This document shows, one piece after another, positions 45,716 to 52,852 of a stretch of DNA of 64,000 nucleotides. The DNA is from Ricordea florida. Taxonomy: Eukaryota; Cnidaria; Anthozoa; Corallimorpharia; Ricordeidae. The notes below the pieces were generated by a model. The model searched no databases. It was not told where the DNA came from and saw only the letters and a program-made list of their open reading frames with translations. The position numbers and the translations under genes were made by a program. The stretch is taken from NCBI GenBank assembly GCA_949710005.1, contig OX453273.1, forward strand, positions 41,592,618 through 41,656,617, read 5' to 3'. Numbering within the stretch: position 1 is the first letter of the stretch; each line of letters begins with the position of its first letter.

Positions 45716-45746
45716 ACTTTTGTAACGCGATTCACGTTACAAATGT
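45716..45746. terminator. Conserved 31-nt hairpin, copy 1
   Basis: 12-nt arms ACTTTTGTAACG / CGTTACAAATGT (one mismatch) around the 7-nt loop CGATTCA. It lies 33 nt after the gene L stop. See copies at 46209, 47287 and 61305. Position suggests 3'-end formation or a protein-binding site; this is inference. Confidence 0.65.
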
Positions 45747-45749
45747 GAA

Positions 45750-45811
45750 AAATTTAAACTTTGGGTTGAGCGTGGTAGGTGTTGGTATTTATTGGAGTAA
45801 AAGAGACAATG
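45750..45811 (+). promoter_or_regulatory. Degenerate copy of the TIR promoter leader
   Basis: TTGGGTTGAGCGTGGTAGGTG and AGTAAAAGAGACAATG match the terminal-repeat leader (TTGGGTTTGAGTGTGGTAGG, GCAAAAGAGAGAATG) with the same spacing to the ATG. The TATA element is not conserved. Confidence 0.65.
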
Positions 45812-46198
45812 AGTGATATTGATGCAGGTAAAGAGTGCAAAGGTTCTATAATTTGTGAGCATGGTGGGCGAAAATACCATTGCAAAGATTGCCCAGGTGC
45901 TGGAATTTGTGAGCATGGTAAGGTTAGGTACACATGTAAATTTTGTCCAGGCACTGGAATTTGTGAGCATGGTAATGTTAGGTACACATGTAAATTTTGC
46001 CCAGGCTCTGGAATTTGTAAGCATATTAAAATAAAAGGAAATTGCAAGGAGTGTAGCCCCCACAACTTTTGTATACATGGTAGGTATAAGACTAATAATC
46101 TTAAGTATAAGTGCAATAGGTGTACTGGTGATTATGTTTGCAAGCATCAATTTATAAGGAAACGTTGTGAAAAGTGTGGTCCACTACTAAATGTATAA
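45809..46198 (+). CDS. Cys-His repeat protein (ICEHG repeats)
   Basis: The start at 45809 (MSDIDAGKEC) is chosen because it sits at the same distance from the leader as in the terminal genes; an upstream in-frame ATG at 45779 lies inside the leader. The 129 residues consist of six repeats of about 18 residues with pattern C-x-H-G-x5-6-C-x2-C (ICEHGKVRYTCKFCPG). Each can bind one zinc. Similar CEHG...CKxCGG repeats are known in proteins of algae, oomycetes and large DNA viruses, mostly of unknown function. The repeats 2 and 3 are nearly identical, indicating recent internal duplication. No membrane segment. A nucleic-acid or protein-binding role is plausible, not shown. Confidence 0.75.
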   Translation: MSDIDAGKECKGSIICEHGGRKYHCKDCPGAGICEHGKVRYTCKFCPGTGICEHGNVRYTCKFCPGSGICKHIKIKGNCKECSPHNFCIHGRYKTNNLKYKCNRCTGDYVCKHQFIRKRCEKCGPLLNV

Positions 46199-46208
46199 TT
46201 ATTATAAT

Positions 46209-46239
46209 ACTTTTGTAACGCGATTCACGTTACAAAAGT
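46209..46239. terminator. Conserved 31-nt hairpin, copy 2
   Basis: Perfect arms ACTTTTGTAACG / CGTTACAAAAGT around CGATTCA, starting 10 nt after the stop of the Cys-His repeat gene. It is followed by TTCACTTAATCATTACACA, which is nearly repeated after copy 3. Confidence 0.7.
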
Positions 46240-46318
46240 TCACTTAATCATTACACACTACTATGGTAATTCTATCAGGATGTTTTAAAAACATTAATAA
46301 TTATATTAGAAAAATAAT

Positions 46319-46866
46319 ATGAATTGGGATTTAATCATTATAGATATTTTAATTTTAATGTTTGTAATAGGATTAATTATTTACTTTGTATTTGTTTATA
46401 AAAGGAATGTTTACACATTTAATAACATGAGATACTCAAGATTAAGATTATATAATAATAGAAAAAGATTGGCTCCAAATTCAAAGAAAAAGTATGAAGA
46501 GGAGTGTAGAAGAATATTACAAAACATATTCGGAGCCGAGTTTCCTTCAATCCGTCCAAATTGGTTGAGAAATCCTGGAACGGGTAGGAATCTTGAACTT
46601 GATGGATTCAATCCTGACATAAAAACATTATGGGTACTGGATTGGCATTTGAATATGATGGGCTTCAACATTATGAATACACATCTATGTTTCACAGAAA
46701 TAAGAGTGATTTTCATTATCAGGTTTTTAAAGACTCACTAAAAAATAATGTGTGTCAATCAAAAGGTATTGTACTTATAAGAGTGCCACACTTTGTATTA
46801 TTTAACGAACTAAATTCTTATCTTAATTCAGAACTTGAGAAATGGTGCTTAAAAAATGAAATTTGA
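46319..46866 (+). pseudogene. Membrane-anchored restriction-like (PD-(D/E)XK/Vsr-like) nuclease, frameshifted
   Basis: The first frame (46319-46741) begins with a hydrophobic N-terminal helix (residues about 5-27) and a basic stretch. It then has CRRILQNIFG, a short N-terminal helix typical of the fold, and ELDGFNPDI. The expected continuation, LAFEYDGLQHY, is in the next frame (from 46630 to 46866), so the gene is broken near 46625. The D...E-x-D/Q pattern after a conserved E is that of restriction-endonuclease-like nucleases related to very-short-patch-repair enzymes, known from several large DNA viruses. A nuclease with an N-terminal membrane anchor is unusual. Either a disabling mutation, a sequencing error or programmed shifting could explain the break. 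Confidence 0.6.
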
Positions 46867-46905
46867 TTTTTATTGATTTAGTGGTTGCTATTTTACTGAG
46901 CTTTT

Positions 46906-47274
46906 ATGGAAAGGTTACCAGTAAAGGAGCTAAAAGAAGTAGCTAGAAAAGCTGGAATACGTGGGTCTAGTAAACTAAAAAGAGTTGAATTAATAAAAGC
47001 TCTTAATGATATTCAGTATGGAATTTGTGAACATGGTGAAGATGAGTATTCATGTGAGAAGTGTTATGGTCCTAGGATTTGTGTTGATGATAATAGTAAA
47101 GATACTGTTTTTTCTAATAATAAAAAATTTTATAAAGGTGTGGTAGGAACACCAATATCTGTTATATATACAGTAGATTTGGGAATACTATTTTTGAGTA
47201 TTAGTGTAGTGTGTATAATATTTATTATGTTCTACAAAAATGAATGTGTGATTGAACTTCACAAAGATGTATAA
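46906..47274 (+). CDS. Chimeric SAP-like / Cys-His repeat / transmembrane protein
   Basis: A 122-residue protein with three parts. Residues 1-35 (LPVKELKEVARKAGIRG) are a SAP/HeH-like DNA-binding helix pair, almost the same as the N terminus of the element's own DNA polymerase (LPVKELREIAKKAGVQG). Residues about 39-57 form one Cys-His repeat (ICEHGEDEYSCEKCYG) like the gene at 45809. Residues about 88-111 are a hydrophobic segment predicted to span a membrane. The gene therefore looks assembled from pieces of its neighbours. It ends 12 nt before hairpin copy 3. A tether between viral DNA and a membrane is a possible role. Confidence 0.7.
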   Translation: MERLPVKELKEVARKAGIRGSSKLKRVELIKALNDIQYGICEHGEDEYSCEKCYGPRICVDDNSKDTVFSNNKKFYKGVVGTPISVIYTVDLGILFLSISVVCIIFIMFYKNECVIELHKDV

Positions 47275-47286
47275 ATTCATGCTAAG

Positions 47287-47317
47287 ACTTTTGTAACGCG
47301 ATTCACGTTACAAAAGT
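47287..47317. terminator. Conserved 31-nt hairpin, copy 3
   Basis: Perfect ACTTTTGTAACG / CGTTACAAAAGT stem. It lies between the converging stops of the SAP chimera (47274) and the 538-residue gene (47329), so it could serve both strands. Confidence 0.7.
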
Positions 47318-47328
47318 TCACTTAATTA

Positions 47329-48945
47329 TTACACATACTTTATTATAACCTCCCTTTTGTACTTCCTAGCTATATTGATAGCTGACTTAGTACCTGTTGA
47401 GTAATGTGAAGGTAAGGCTAATACATGTGTTACACACTCCATAATAGCCCTATTACGAATTGGCCCAGCCGCCTTGCCATAATAGTCCCATTCTTTGACT
47501 ATAGGTTGAGAATCCATCTTTGGTGGTGGTGTTGGCTTTGGCCTAGATGCTGCATGTGGTAACTTAACTTTTGAAGAACCTAGGTTATGGCTTATCCCCA
47601 CAGTTCTAGTCTCCAGGTTCACGTTTGTGTTAACTCCAAATTTCATCTCATCAGTGGCTTTCATAAGGTTGTTATTGTATCCAACCACACTCTCTGTGTT
47701 TATAATCATATTACTTGGCATTAACCATATTCCGGGTGCAATGGCTAAATCTAGTCTTAATTTAGCTTCTTGAGTGGCCAGCTGGTATCTTTGAACCGAG
47801 CTTGAAATGTCATTCTCTATCACACTACTTTCAAACAGAGCCAAGAATTCTTGTTGTGTCTCAATTGCACCACCACCAGTACCAACAATCGAATTTCTGG
47901 TGTTAACTTGTGCACCCAGCACACAGTAAACAAAAGCCTCAGCAGATCGATTCAATCTACCAAGTCCAGCTTTGGTGAGTCCATAACTACTAGTTGGAAT
48001 GAACCAGGCATATTTATAGTCAGCAAAGTCATCATTTCGAATGAATGAGATTAGATTGCCTTTTTCCTTTTTACCACCATCATCAGAGAATTTACCACCT
48101 TCGCCAGGCCATTGATTTGCATCTTCATCATAGTTTCGAATTACATGAACATTCTGGAATCCCCCACCTCTTCCATGGTAGCCAGCTCCATAGTCAATGA
48201 ATATATCACCCAGGCCATGGTTTCGCCCTCCTTTCCATCTAAAATCCGAATTATTAGCTATCCCGAATTCAGCGCACAATCTTTGGTAAGCAACTTTACT
48301 GTAAGGATTGTTGTTTATGACAAATGGCTGTTCATCAGGCAATGGCACACTTAATTCGTATAGAATTCGCCTTATGGTGAAGTACACGTGAAACTTCATG
48401 AATCCAGCCACCACTTTTGGATAGTTCAAGCTTTCAAAGGGGCTTATACCACATCCGGAGGTTGCACACCACACTGCAAAATTAAGCTGTTGAGGCCAGT
48501 AATTCATGTTAGGCGCGTTCAACCACTTTCGGCTTTGCTTTCCAAATTTGAAAGTCACAACTTGAGATGTAAACACATTACGCATTTTAGCAGTGAATTT
48601 CTTGGTGTTTGAAACGTAAATGTCTAATGAGGTTAGCATGGATGTGGTATCATTTGTGGGTTCATCAAAGTCAACGGCTGGTATTGGGTAGTGATTATTT
48701 CTTATGGTTAGACTATCTGGGAATGAACCTATTTTATCATTCAAACCTAAATCAGTCCAAAGTAATATCTTAAGATTGGGTTTAAGTCCATCAGTCCATG
48801 TCTTGCCAGTAGGGTCATCATAAGACATGACTGTTAATCCATTACCTGCCCATTTCATATACCCACCATAGCTATCATAAACAAATTTGAACTGGCTCAA
48901 GTCAGCTTTTGGATATCTAGTTTTGAAATCATTGAGTAAGCCCAT
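47329..48945 (-). CDS. Large Polinton-associated protein, unknown function (538 aa)
   Basis: Begins MGLLNDFKTRYPKADLSQF and has no recognisable enzyme motif, signal peptide or membrane segment. A central Gly/Asn-rich stretch (about 240-295, with YHGRGGGFQN) and a Pro-rich linker (RPKPTPPP, about 468-475) precede a basic tail. Size, position at the end of the virion block and soluble character fit a structural virion protein such as a spike or internal protein; this is inference. It is the last gene of the leftward block and stops beside hairpin 3. A second, less likely option is that it is the major capsid protein and the 410-residue gene is something else. Confidence 0.75.
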   Translation of the reverse strand: MGLLNDFKTRYPKADLSQFKFVYDSYGGYMKWAGNGLTVMSYDDPTGKTWTDGLKPNLKILLWTDLGLNDKIGSFPDSLTIRNNHYPIPAVDFDEPTNDTTSMLTSLDIYVSNTKKFTAKMRNVFTSQVVTFKFGKQSRKWLNAPNMNYWPQQLNFAVWCATSGCGISPFESLNYPKVVAGFMKFHVYFTIRRILYELSVPLPDEQPFVINNNPYSKVAYQRLCAEFGIANNSDFRWKGGRNHGLGDIFIDYGAGYHGRGGGFQNVHVIRNYDEDANQWPGEGGKFSDDGGKKEKGNLISFIRNDDFADYKYAWFIPTSSYGLTKAGLGRLNRSAEAFVYCVLGAQVNTRNSIVGTGGGAIETQQEFLALFESSVIENDISSSVQRYQLATQEAKLRLDLAIAPGIWLMPSNMIINTESVVGYNNNLMKATDEMKFGVNTNVNLETRTVGISHNLGSSKVKLPHAASRPKPTPPPKMDSQPIVKEWDYYGKAAGPIRNRAIMECVTHVLALPSHYSTGTKSAINIARKYKREVIIKYV

Positions 48946-49015
48946 CTTCTATCCAGTGTTTGGGTAGAAGGGTTCTAGCTTTTAATTCAATAAGATACCT
49001 TTTCATAAGTTATGG

Positions 49016-49624
49016 TTATGGCCCTCCTTTGAGTTCTTTGAGTATTTCTTTTCGTACCCTCTGTCTCAATACCATAGGGTCTTCTCCAGTCAGATTTTTT
49101 TGAGCTTTGAGTCGTATTTCAGCCTTAAGCTTTTCAAACTTCTTGAGTTCTTCAATTACCAAGGAGAACTCTTTGTCAGAAATCTTATTATCGTTAAGTG
49201 CTTTGGAAACCAAGTCTTCAATGGTGTTTATTTTTGATTTAGCCAGTGTAATGGTACTTTGGTGTTTGACAGCTTTCTTGTCCAGACTTTTGGAGATTTG
49301 TTCACACGCTATGGAAGTACAAACGAGTATTCCACTAGTTACCCCTAAGGGTATAGCTGCCACAATTCCAACTCCACTCAAAGAGGTGCCCAATCCACCA
49401 GCCGCTAAAATACAAGATAGTATACCACAGGTTGAGCTTGCATTTATGAGTGCGCTTTTTGACCGGTTGTACTTTTTGAGTACAGTCTCATAATGATTCA
49501 ATTCAGACTTAAGCGTTTTCAAAATGTCAGTACACTGCTGAAGTCTGAATGAGGGCCCATCAGTGGGTGTTGGAGGAGGAGCCGTTGGAGGCAATTCAGG
49601 ATATATTCTATTATACTCATCCAT
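49016..49624 (-). CDS. Membrane protein with N-terminal YPEL-PTAP motifs and coiled coil
   Basis: A 202-residue protein. Residues 8-16 read YPELPPTAP: YPEL fits the YPxL motif that binds ALIX and PTAP is the canonical TSG101-binding late-domain motif. A Pro/Thr-rich spacer follows, then a coiled-coil stretch (about 28-55), a long Gly-rich hydrophobic segment (about 62-108) that can form a membrane hairpin, and a charged helical tail (about 112-200). Related membrane proteins accompany cnidarian Polintons, with unknown role. If the late motifs are real it could recruit ESCRT for budding. Start is the only Met before the motif. Confidence 0.7.
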   Translation of the reverse strand: MDEYNRIYPELPPTAPPPTPTDGPSFRLQQCTDILKTLKSELNHYETVLKKYNRSKSALINASSTCGILSCILAAGGLGTSLSGVGIVAAIPLGVTSGILVCTSIACEQISKSLDKKAVKHQSTITLAKSKINTIEDLVSKALNDNKISDKEFSLVIEELKKFEKLKAEIRLKAQKNLTGEDPMVLRQRVRKEILKELKGGP

Positions 49625-49656
49625 ATTTGTTACGACTATAACTTTCTTTTAAAATG

Positions 49657-50289
49657 TTATTTGAAACTTAAGGTGATAGTGATGGGAGAACCCTTAAGAT
49701 GCAACTTTTTCCACTCACTGTCGAATATTCTTAAATCGAAGTGATTTATGGGACTATTTGATTTCTGTGCCGGGATGACTGGATAATTCTGTGAGGATAT
49801 GTTAGCAAGGAGGTATGAGGGTGAAAACTTAACAGGACTCACCGATTGAATTTTATTCGTATAGGATAACAAATTATCCACTAGACTGCAAGTAAGTCTA
49901 AGTGGCTCCTTGATTTGGAGTTTTATGGGGTATAACTTGCCAGGATTTATGATTTCAGGCACACCAAGTCCAATTTGTGATCCTCTCGTAAGTTTAATGT
50001 TGAAGATCTTATTGGAGTAGAGATAGTCAACAGTATCAGTCTCAATAATCGAGAGCTTAGCCCTGTCTGTATCGTTGAGAAATATAGCGTGTATATCACG
50101 CAGAGAGTATGTACCGGGTTGGATTATTATTAAGGGGCGATTATCTTCCTTGAGTATGTTCTGTCGGTCCTTGAAATTAACTAATCGTTTGGGCATCATA
50201 CAATCCAGGAGTTGTATCTCACGAACCTTTTCCAGAGGAGGATCCAAGTACACCCTAGTTTCAGACTCATACATGGTAACGCTCAACAT
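49657..50289 (-). CDS. Candidate minor capsid (penton-like, jelly-roll) protein
   Basis: A 210-residue beta-rich protein: VTMYESETRVYLDPPLEKVREI start, a PGTYSLRDI motif near residue 58, and a C-terminal strand pair (HFDLRIFDSEWKKL, then ITITLSFK). This layout recurs in a protein family of cnidarian Polintons that I take to be the minor capsid/penton protein. Placement between the small zinc-ribbon gene (9 nt gap) and the late-motif gene fits a virion block. The leader TAATCCAAAATG is shared with the gene at 52147. Family assignment is from pattern only. Confidence 0.5.
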   Translation of the reverse strand: MLSVTMYESETRVYLDPPLEKVREIQLLDCMMPKRLVNFKDRQNILKEDNRPLIIIQPGTYSLRDIHAIFLNDTDRAKLSIIETDTVDYLYSNKIFNIKLTRGSQIGLGVPEIINPGKLYPIKLQIKEPLRLTCSLVDNLLSYTNKIQSVSPVKFSPSYLLANISSQNYPVIPAQKSNSPINHFDLRIFDSEWKKLHLKGSPITITLSFK

Positions 50290-50298
50290 TTTGGATTA

Positions 50299-50475
50299 TT
50301 ACTCGGTCTCCTTTAAATTTCTATATTTAGCCTCACTGAGGAATTGAGTTTTAATGATTCCACAGCTGGCACATTTGCACTTCATCATGGGTCTGCCTTT
50401 GGATGTTTTGGTGAAGGTCTCACTGCCAGGCACACATTCAGTTTGTTTTTTCTCTTTGACGCAATAGCTCTTCAT
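50299..50475 (-). CDS. Small zinc-ribbon-like protein (58 aa)
   Basis: ATG at 50475, TAA at 50299. The protein starts MKSYCVKEKKQTECVPG and has KGRPMMKCKCASCG before a short basic tail. The architecture YCVKxxxxT...NGR..xKxxCxxCGxxKxxFL is that of small DUF5679-like proteins found in many dsDNA viruses and compared with adenovirus core peptides. Here the second Cys of the first knuckle is replaced (CVKEKK for CVKCKK), so zinc binding may be impaired or use another residue. It fits tightly between neighbours: 6 nt after the upstream stop, 9 nt before the next ATG. Confidence 0.7.
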   Translation of the reverse strand: MKSYCVKEKKQTECVPGSETFTKTSKGRPMMKCKCASCGIIKTQFLSEAKYRNLKETE

Positions 50476-50481
50476 TTAAAT

Positions 50482-51405
50482 TCACTTACGCTTTTTCTTT
50501 AATTCCTCTACAAAGTAAAGTACAACTGCCACTATTAACAGCCAGGCGTTCTTACCCAAGAATGAGATGACTTCACCCGCAGTCTTGAATAAGAAGCTTA
50601 CAATGGCGCCAATCATACCAGGTAATAATTCGCCCAGCTTTTTACCAATGGTCTTTAGTCCATCACCAAGGCCTTTACCCAATTTCGAGAGTCCTTTGGA
50701 GAGGTTGGAGACTATAACACCAATTACCACTCCAACTGCACTCATAACAGCAAAGACTGTGAATCCATATTTCTTGAATATAGACTTCACTCGGTCTCGC
50801 AATGACATTCGTTCCTGGATTTGTTCATTCTCACCTTCCAGGTTAGCTATCTCCTGTTCCTGCTCACCAATTTCTCTCGAGAGAGTTTCTATTTGGCTAC
50901 TTTCCTCTGGGGTTTTAAGTGGCTTGTCTCTGTGGAATCTTAGCTGCTCCTTCAGTTTGGTTAACCTGGTCTTTTTCTTAGATATCTCACCATCATTAGC
51001 GTCCACAACTTCATCTGCGCGTGGCCCTAGACTATTCTTGATTGTATCCGGTAACTTATCATTCAGTTCATCATCACCTTTGAATAATACATAAGGTTTT
51101 GATCCTTTCCTAAACAATTTGACAACTACTTGCTTGAATTCATTAAGTCTAGCTGTAAATTTGGAAGTATCAACTTTGGGGAATCTTGCTCTGATCTTAG
51201 CCCAAGCTTCATCTTGTTCGATTTCCATTTCTTCTATCAAGGGCCTGGTTTCATCATCACCACCAAATGAAGTTTCTTCATAAGGATCTTCATAAGTGGT
51301 TGATGTCTTTGTGATTGGGCTAAGATAAAGTGTTTCATCTCCATCATCACCGGCTCCAGGTTCATTTAGTTTAGTTGGGTCTAAATCAGGATCAAAAGTT
51401 GCCAT
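50482..51405 (-). CDS. Coiled-coil membrane-active protein (307 aa)
   Basis: The order is an acidic N terminus (1-70), a soluble domain (70-130), a charged coiled coil (about 137-200), a first membrane helix (about 212-235), an amphipathic Gly/Lys-rich segment (238-263, GLSKLGKGLGDGLKTIGKK), a second hydrophobic region (264-300) and KKKRK at the end. The GxxKxxGKxLG segment followed by SFLFKxAG recurs in cnidarian Polinton proteins. By analogy with adenovirus protein VI it could disrupt membranes during entry, but no homology is claimed. The ATG at 51405 (MATFDPDLDP) follows a TTAGCATCAAAT leader. Confidence 0.7.
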   Translation of the reverse strand: MATFDPDLDPTKLNEPGAGDDGDETLYLSPITKTSTTYEDPYEETSFGGDDETRPLIEEMEIEQDEAWAKIRARFPKVDTSKFTARLNEFKQVVVKLFRKGSKPYVLFKGDDELNDKLPDTIKNSLGPRADEVVDANDGEISKKKTRLTKLKEQLRFHRDKPLKTPEESSQIETLSREIGEQEQEIANLEGENEQIQERMSLRDRVKSIFKKYGFTVFAVMSAVGVVIGVIVSNLSKGLSKLGKGLGDGLKTIGKKLGELLPGMIGAIVSFLFKTAGEVISFLGKNAWLLIVAVVLYFVEELKKKRK

Positions 51406-51440
51406 ATTTGATGCTAAATATGGGAACTTCTAAATTGATT

Positions 51441-51845
51441 TCACAACCACTTACTAGTAATGTATCCTAAGGCTAACATCCCACCAGATACATAAGCCAT
51501 TTCTCCCATTTTTTTATCTGAATTAGGTCTATAGTAGTCAGAGAATTTTGGTGGATTTCCCATTTGATTATACAATCTCAGCGCTTCATCAGTCTTTGAT
51601 ATATTCTCATAGGCCTGGTTTTCATCACCCTTCCTCCTATTAATAAAGTCAATATATGCTAAGGGCTTCTCTTGGTATGCAGCGTAATCTTTTTGGTACT
51701 TCTCCATTGCTTTGTCATGCCTTTCTCTTTCGAGTTGTAGATCAGCTGAAGATGAACCACTAAGGGCCTTTGCTATATAATTTCCACCAGTGAAGGCTGT
51801 TGCATTGAGTACTGCTCCTCCAAGCATGATTGCTATACTAGCCAT
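51441..51845 (-). CDS. Small conserved Polinton protein with two terminal hydrophobic segments
   Basis: 134 residues: MASIAIMLGGAVLNATAF (hydrophobic start), a charged helix (LERERHDKAMEKYQKD, YQEKPLAYIDFIN), and a C-terminal hydrophobic stretch (VSGGMLALGYITSKWL). The pattern GGA-x-NA-x-AF followed by RxRHDxA is one I recognise from cnidarian Polinton neighbours; no function is known. It probably resides in a membrane. A TATATTTATAA tract lies just upstream of the ATG. Confidence 0.65.
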   Translation of the reverse strand: MASIAIMLGGAVLNATAFTGGNYIAKALSGSSSADLQLERERHDKAMEKYQKDYAAYQEKPLAYIDFINRRKGDENQAYENISKTDEALRLYNQMGNPPKFSDYYRPNSDKKMGEMAYVSGGMLALGYITSKWL

Positions 51846-51868
51846 TTATAAATATATATTTTATTATT

Positions 51869-52096
51869 TTAAATCAAATACCTTTGTACTATAATTATGC
51901 CAGCTCCAAGCATTAAATATGGATATATTTTCCAACGAAGCTCCTTAAAATCCTTTCTAAACTTAACAAGATCTTCATTTTGTTTTCTTCTAAATCTAGA
52001 ATATACTAAATCTGTCAGCCTATCTTTGTTTTCCTCAAAATATTCTTTACAATATTTATCCACAGTAGATTTATTAATAACTTCTGAATTGGTCAT
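51869..52096 (-). CDS. Small protein with C-terminal membrane anchor
   Basis: I choose the start MTNSEVINKS at 52096. A longer frame begins at 52150 with five Met from a CAT microsatellite and overlaps the neighbouring stop. The 75-residue product is highly charged (KEYFEENKDRLTDL, FRRKQNEDLVKF) and ends in a single hydrophobic helix (YLMLGAGIIIVQRYLI), so it would be a tail-anchored membrane protein. Function unknown. Confidence 0.6.
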   Translation of the reverse strand: MTNSEVINKSTVDKYCKEYFEENKDRLTDLVYSRFRRKQNEDLVKFRKDFKELRWKIYPYLMLGAGIIIVQRYLI

Positions 52097-52146
52097 GTTT
52101 ATGTAACTATAATTACAAGTCTTTAAATAATATTTCATCATCATCA

Positions 52147-52365
52147 TCATTTACTTGGTAATATTTTCTGGTCTTCCAAGTAAGTTTTGAGATACATGCT
52201 TGCACTCAATACAGCCACCCATTTACCATAATTCATTATACTTGATGATGGATCACCAATGAATGATTCTCTCAGGGCCTTCTTTCCAACATAACCCACA
52301 GCAGCAGCCAGACCAATGAGCACTGCAGAATCAGTAACTGTCTTTACGAGCTTGTTGTCAGACAT
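52147..52365 (-). CDS. Small two-helix membrane protein (72 aa)
   Basis: MSDNKLVKTVTDSAVLIGLA starts the protein, which has Gly/Ala-rich helices at about 14-30 and 44-60. It sits 6 nt after its neighbour's stop in the compact virion block. The leader TAATCCAAAATG is the same 12 nt as at 50289. Function unknown. Confidence 0.6.
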   Translation of the reverse strand: MSDNKLVKTVTDSAVLIGLAAAVGYVGKKALRESFIGDPSSSIMNYGKWVAVLSASMYLKTYLEDQKILPSK

Positions 52366-52371
52366 TTTGGA

Positions 52372-52767
52372 TTACATCCACTCACCTTTTAAATTATTTT
52401 CTTCTTTGGGTGGCTGTCTATTATCCATGATTCTGGTTGGAGGGGGATTGAAATTCATAACTGGTACATGCAAGTCAGGTATTCTATCCCTATAACTTTT
52501 AAACATGGCATAAGAAGCTAGTCCAATGGATCCAAGTGTTAGCACATTTTGGAATGATAGACTTGGTAGCCATTCATTAACCCTACTTTCATCTTTTTTG
52601 TTTGATTTGACCTCCTCCTTCTCCTGCGCGCGCTTATAAAAAGCCATAGCTTCATTTCTTTTGGCTTGTATAGCCTTACCAGCCTTTACTCTTTTGGGGT
52701 CTTTGACTTTTGTTTTAACTTCAGGCTCTTTAGTAATTTGCTCAATAGTATTTTCTTCAGTAGACAT
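52372..52767 (-). CDS. Basic protein with single membrane helix (131 aa)
   Basis: An acidic N terminus is followed by a Lys/Arg-rich region (DPKRVKAGKAIQAKRNEA, about 23-40) that recurs in cnidarian Polinton proteins. A hydrophobic helix (NVLTLGSIGLASYAMF, about 74-89) and a Pro-rich tail (NPPPTRIMDNRQPP) follow. It could bind DNA on one side and a membrane on the other. No known function. Confidence 0.6.
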   Translation of the reverse strand: MSTEENTIEQITKEPEVKTKVKDPKRVKAGKAIQAKRNEAMAFYKRAQEKEEVKSNKKDESRVNEWLPSLSFQNVLTLGSIGLASYAMFKSYRDRIPDLHVPVMNFNPPPTRIMDNRQPPKEENNLKGEWM

Positions 52768-52852
52768 GTTATGAGTTAATATATTCTAACCTTTAAGTCT
52801 CCTATTAAGTTATATAATAGGAAGCTTTCAATTTCTAATATATGAATTTAGT

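Noticed and set aside
45737-46150. Long minus-strand frames opposite the Cys-His repeat gene
   Set aside because: Shadows of the repetitive gene on the plus strand, which has the leader and better composition.
50567-51094. 175-codon plus-strand frame
   Set aside because: Shadow of the coiled-coil membrane gene; Ser/Pro-rich and without motif.
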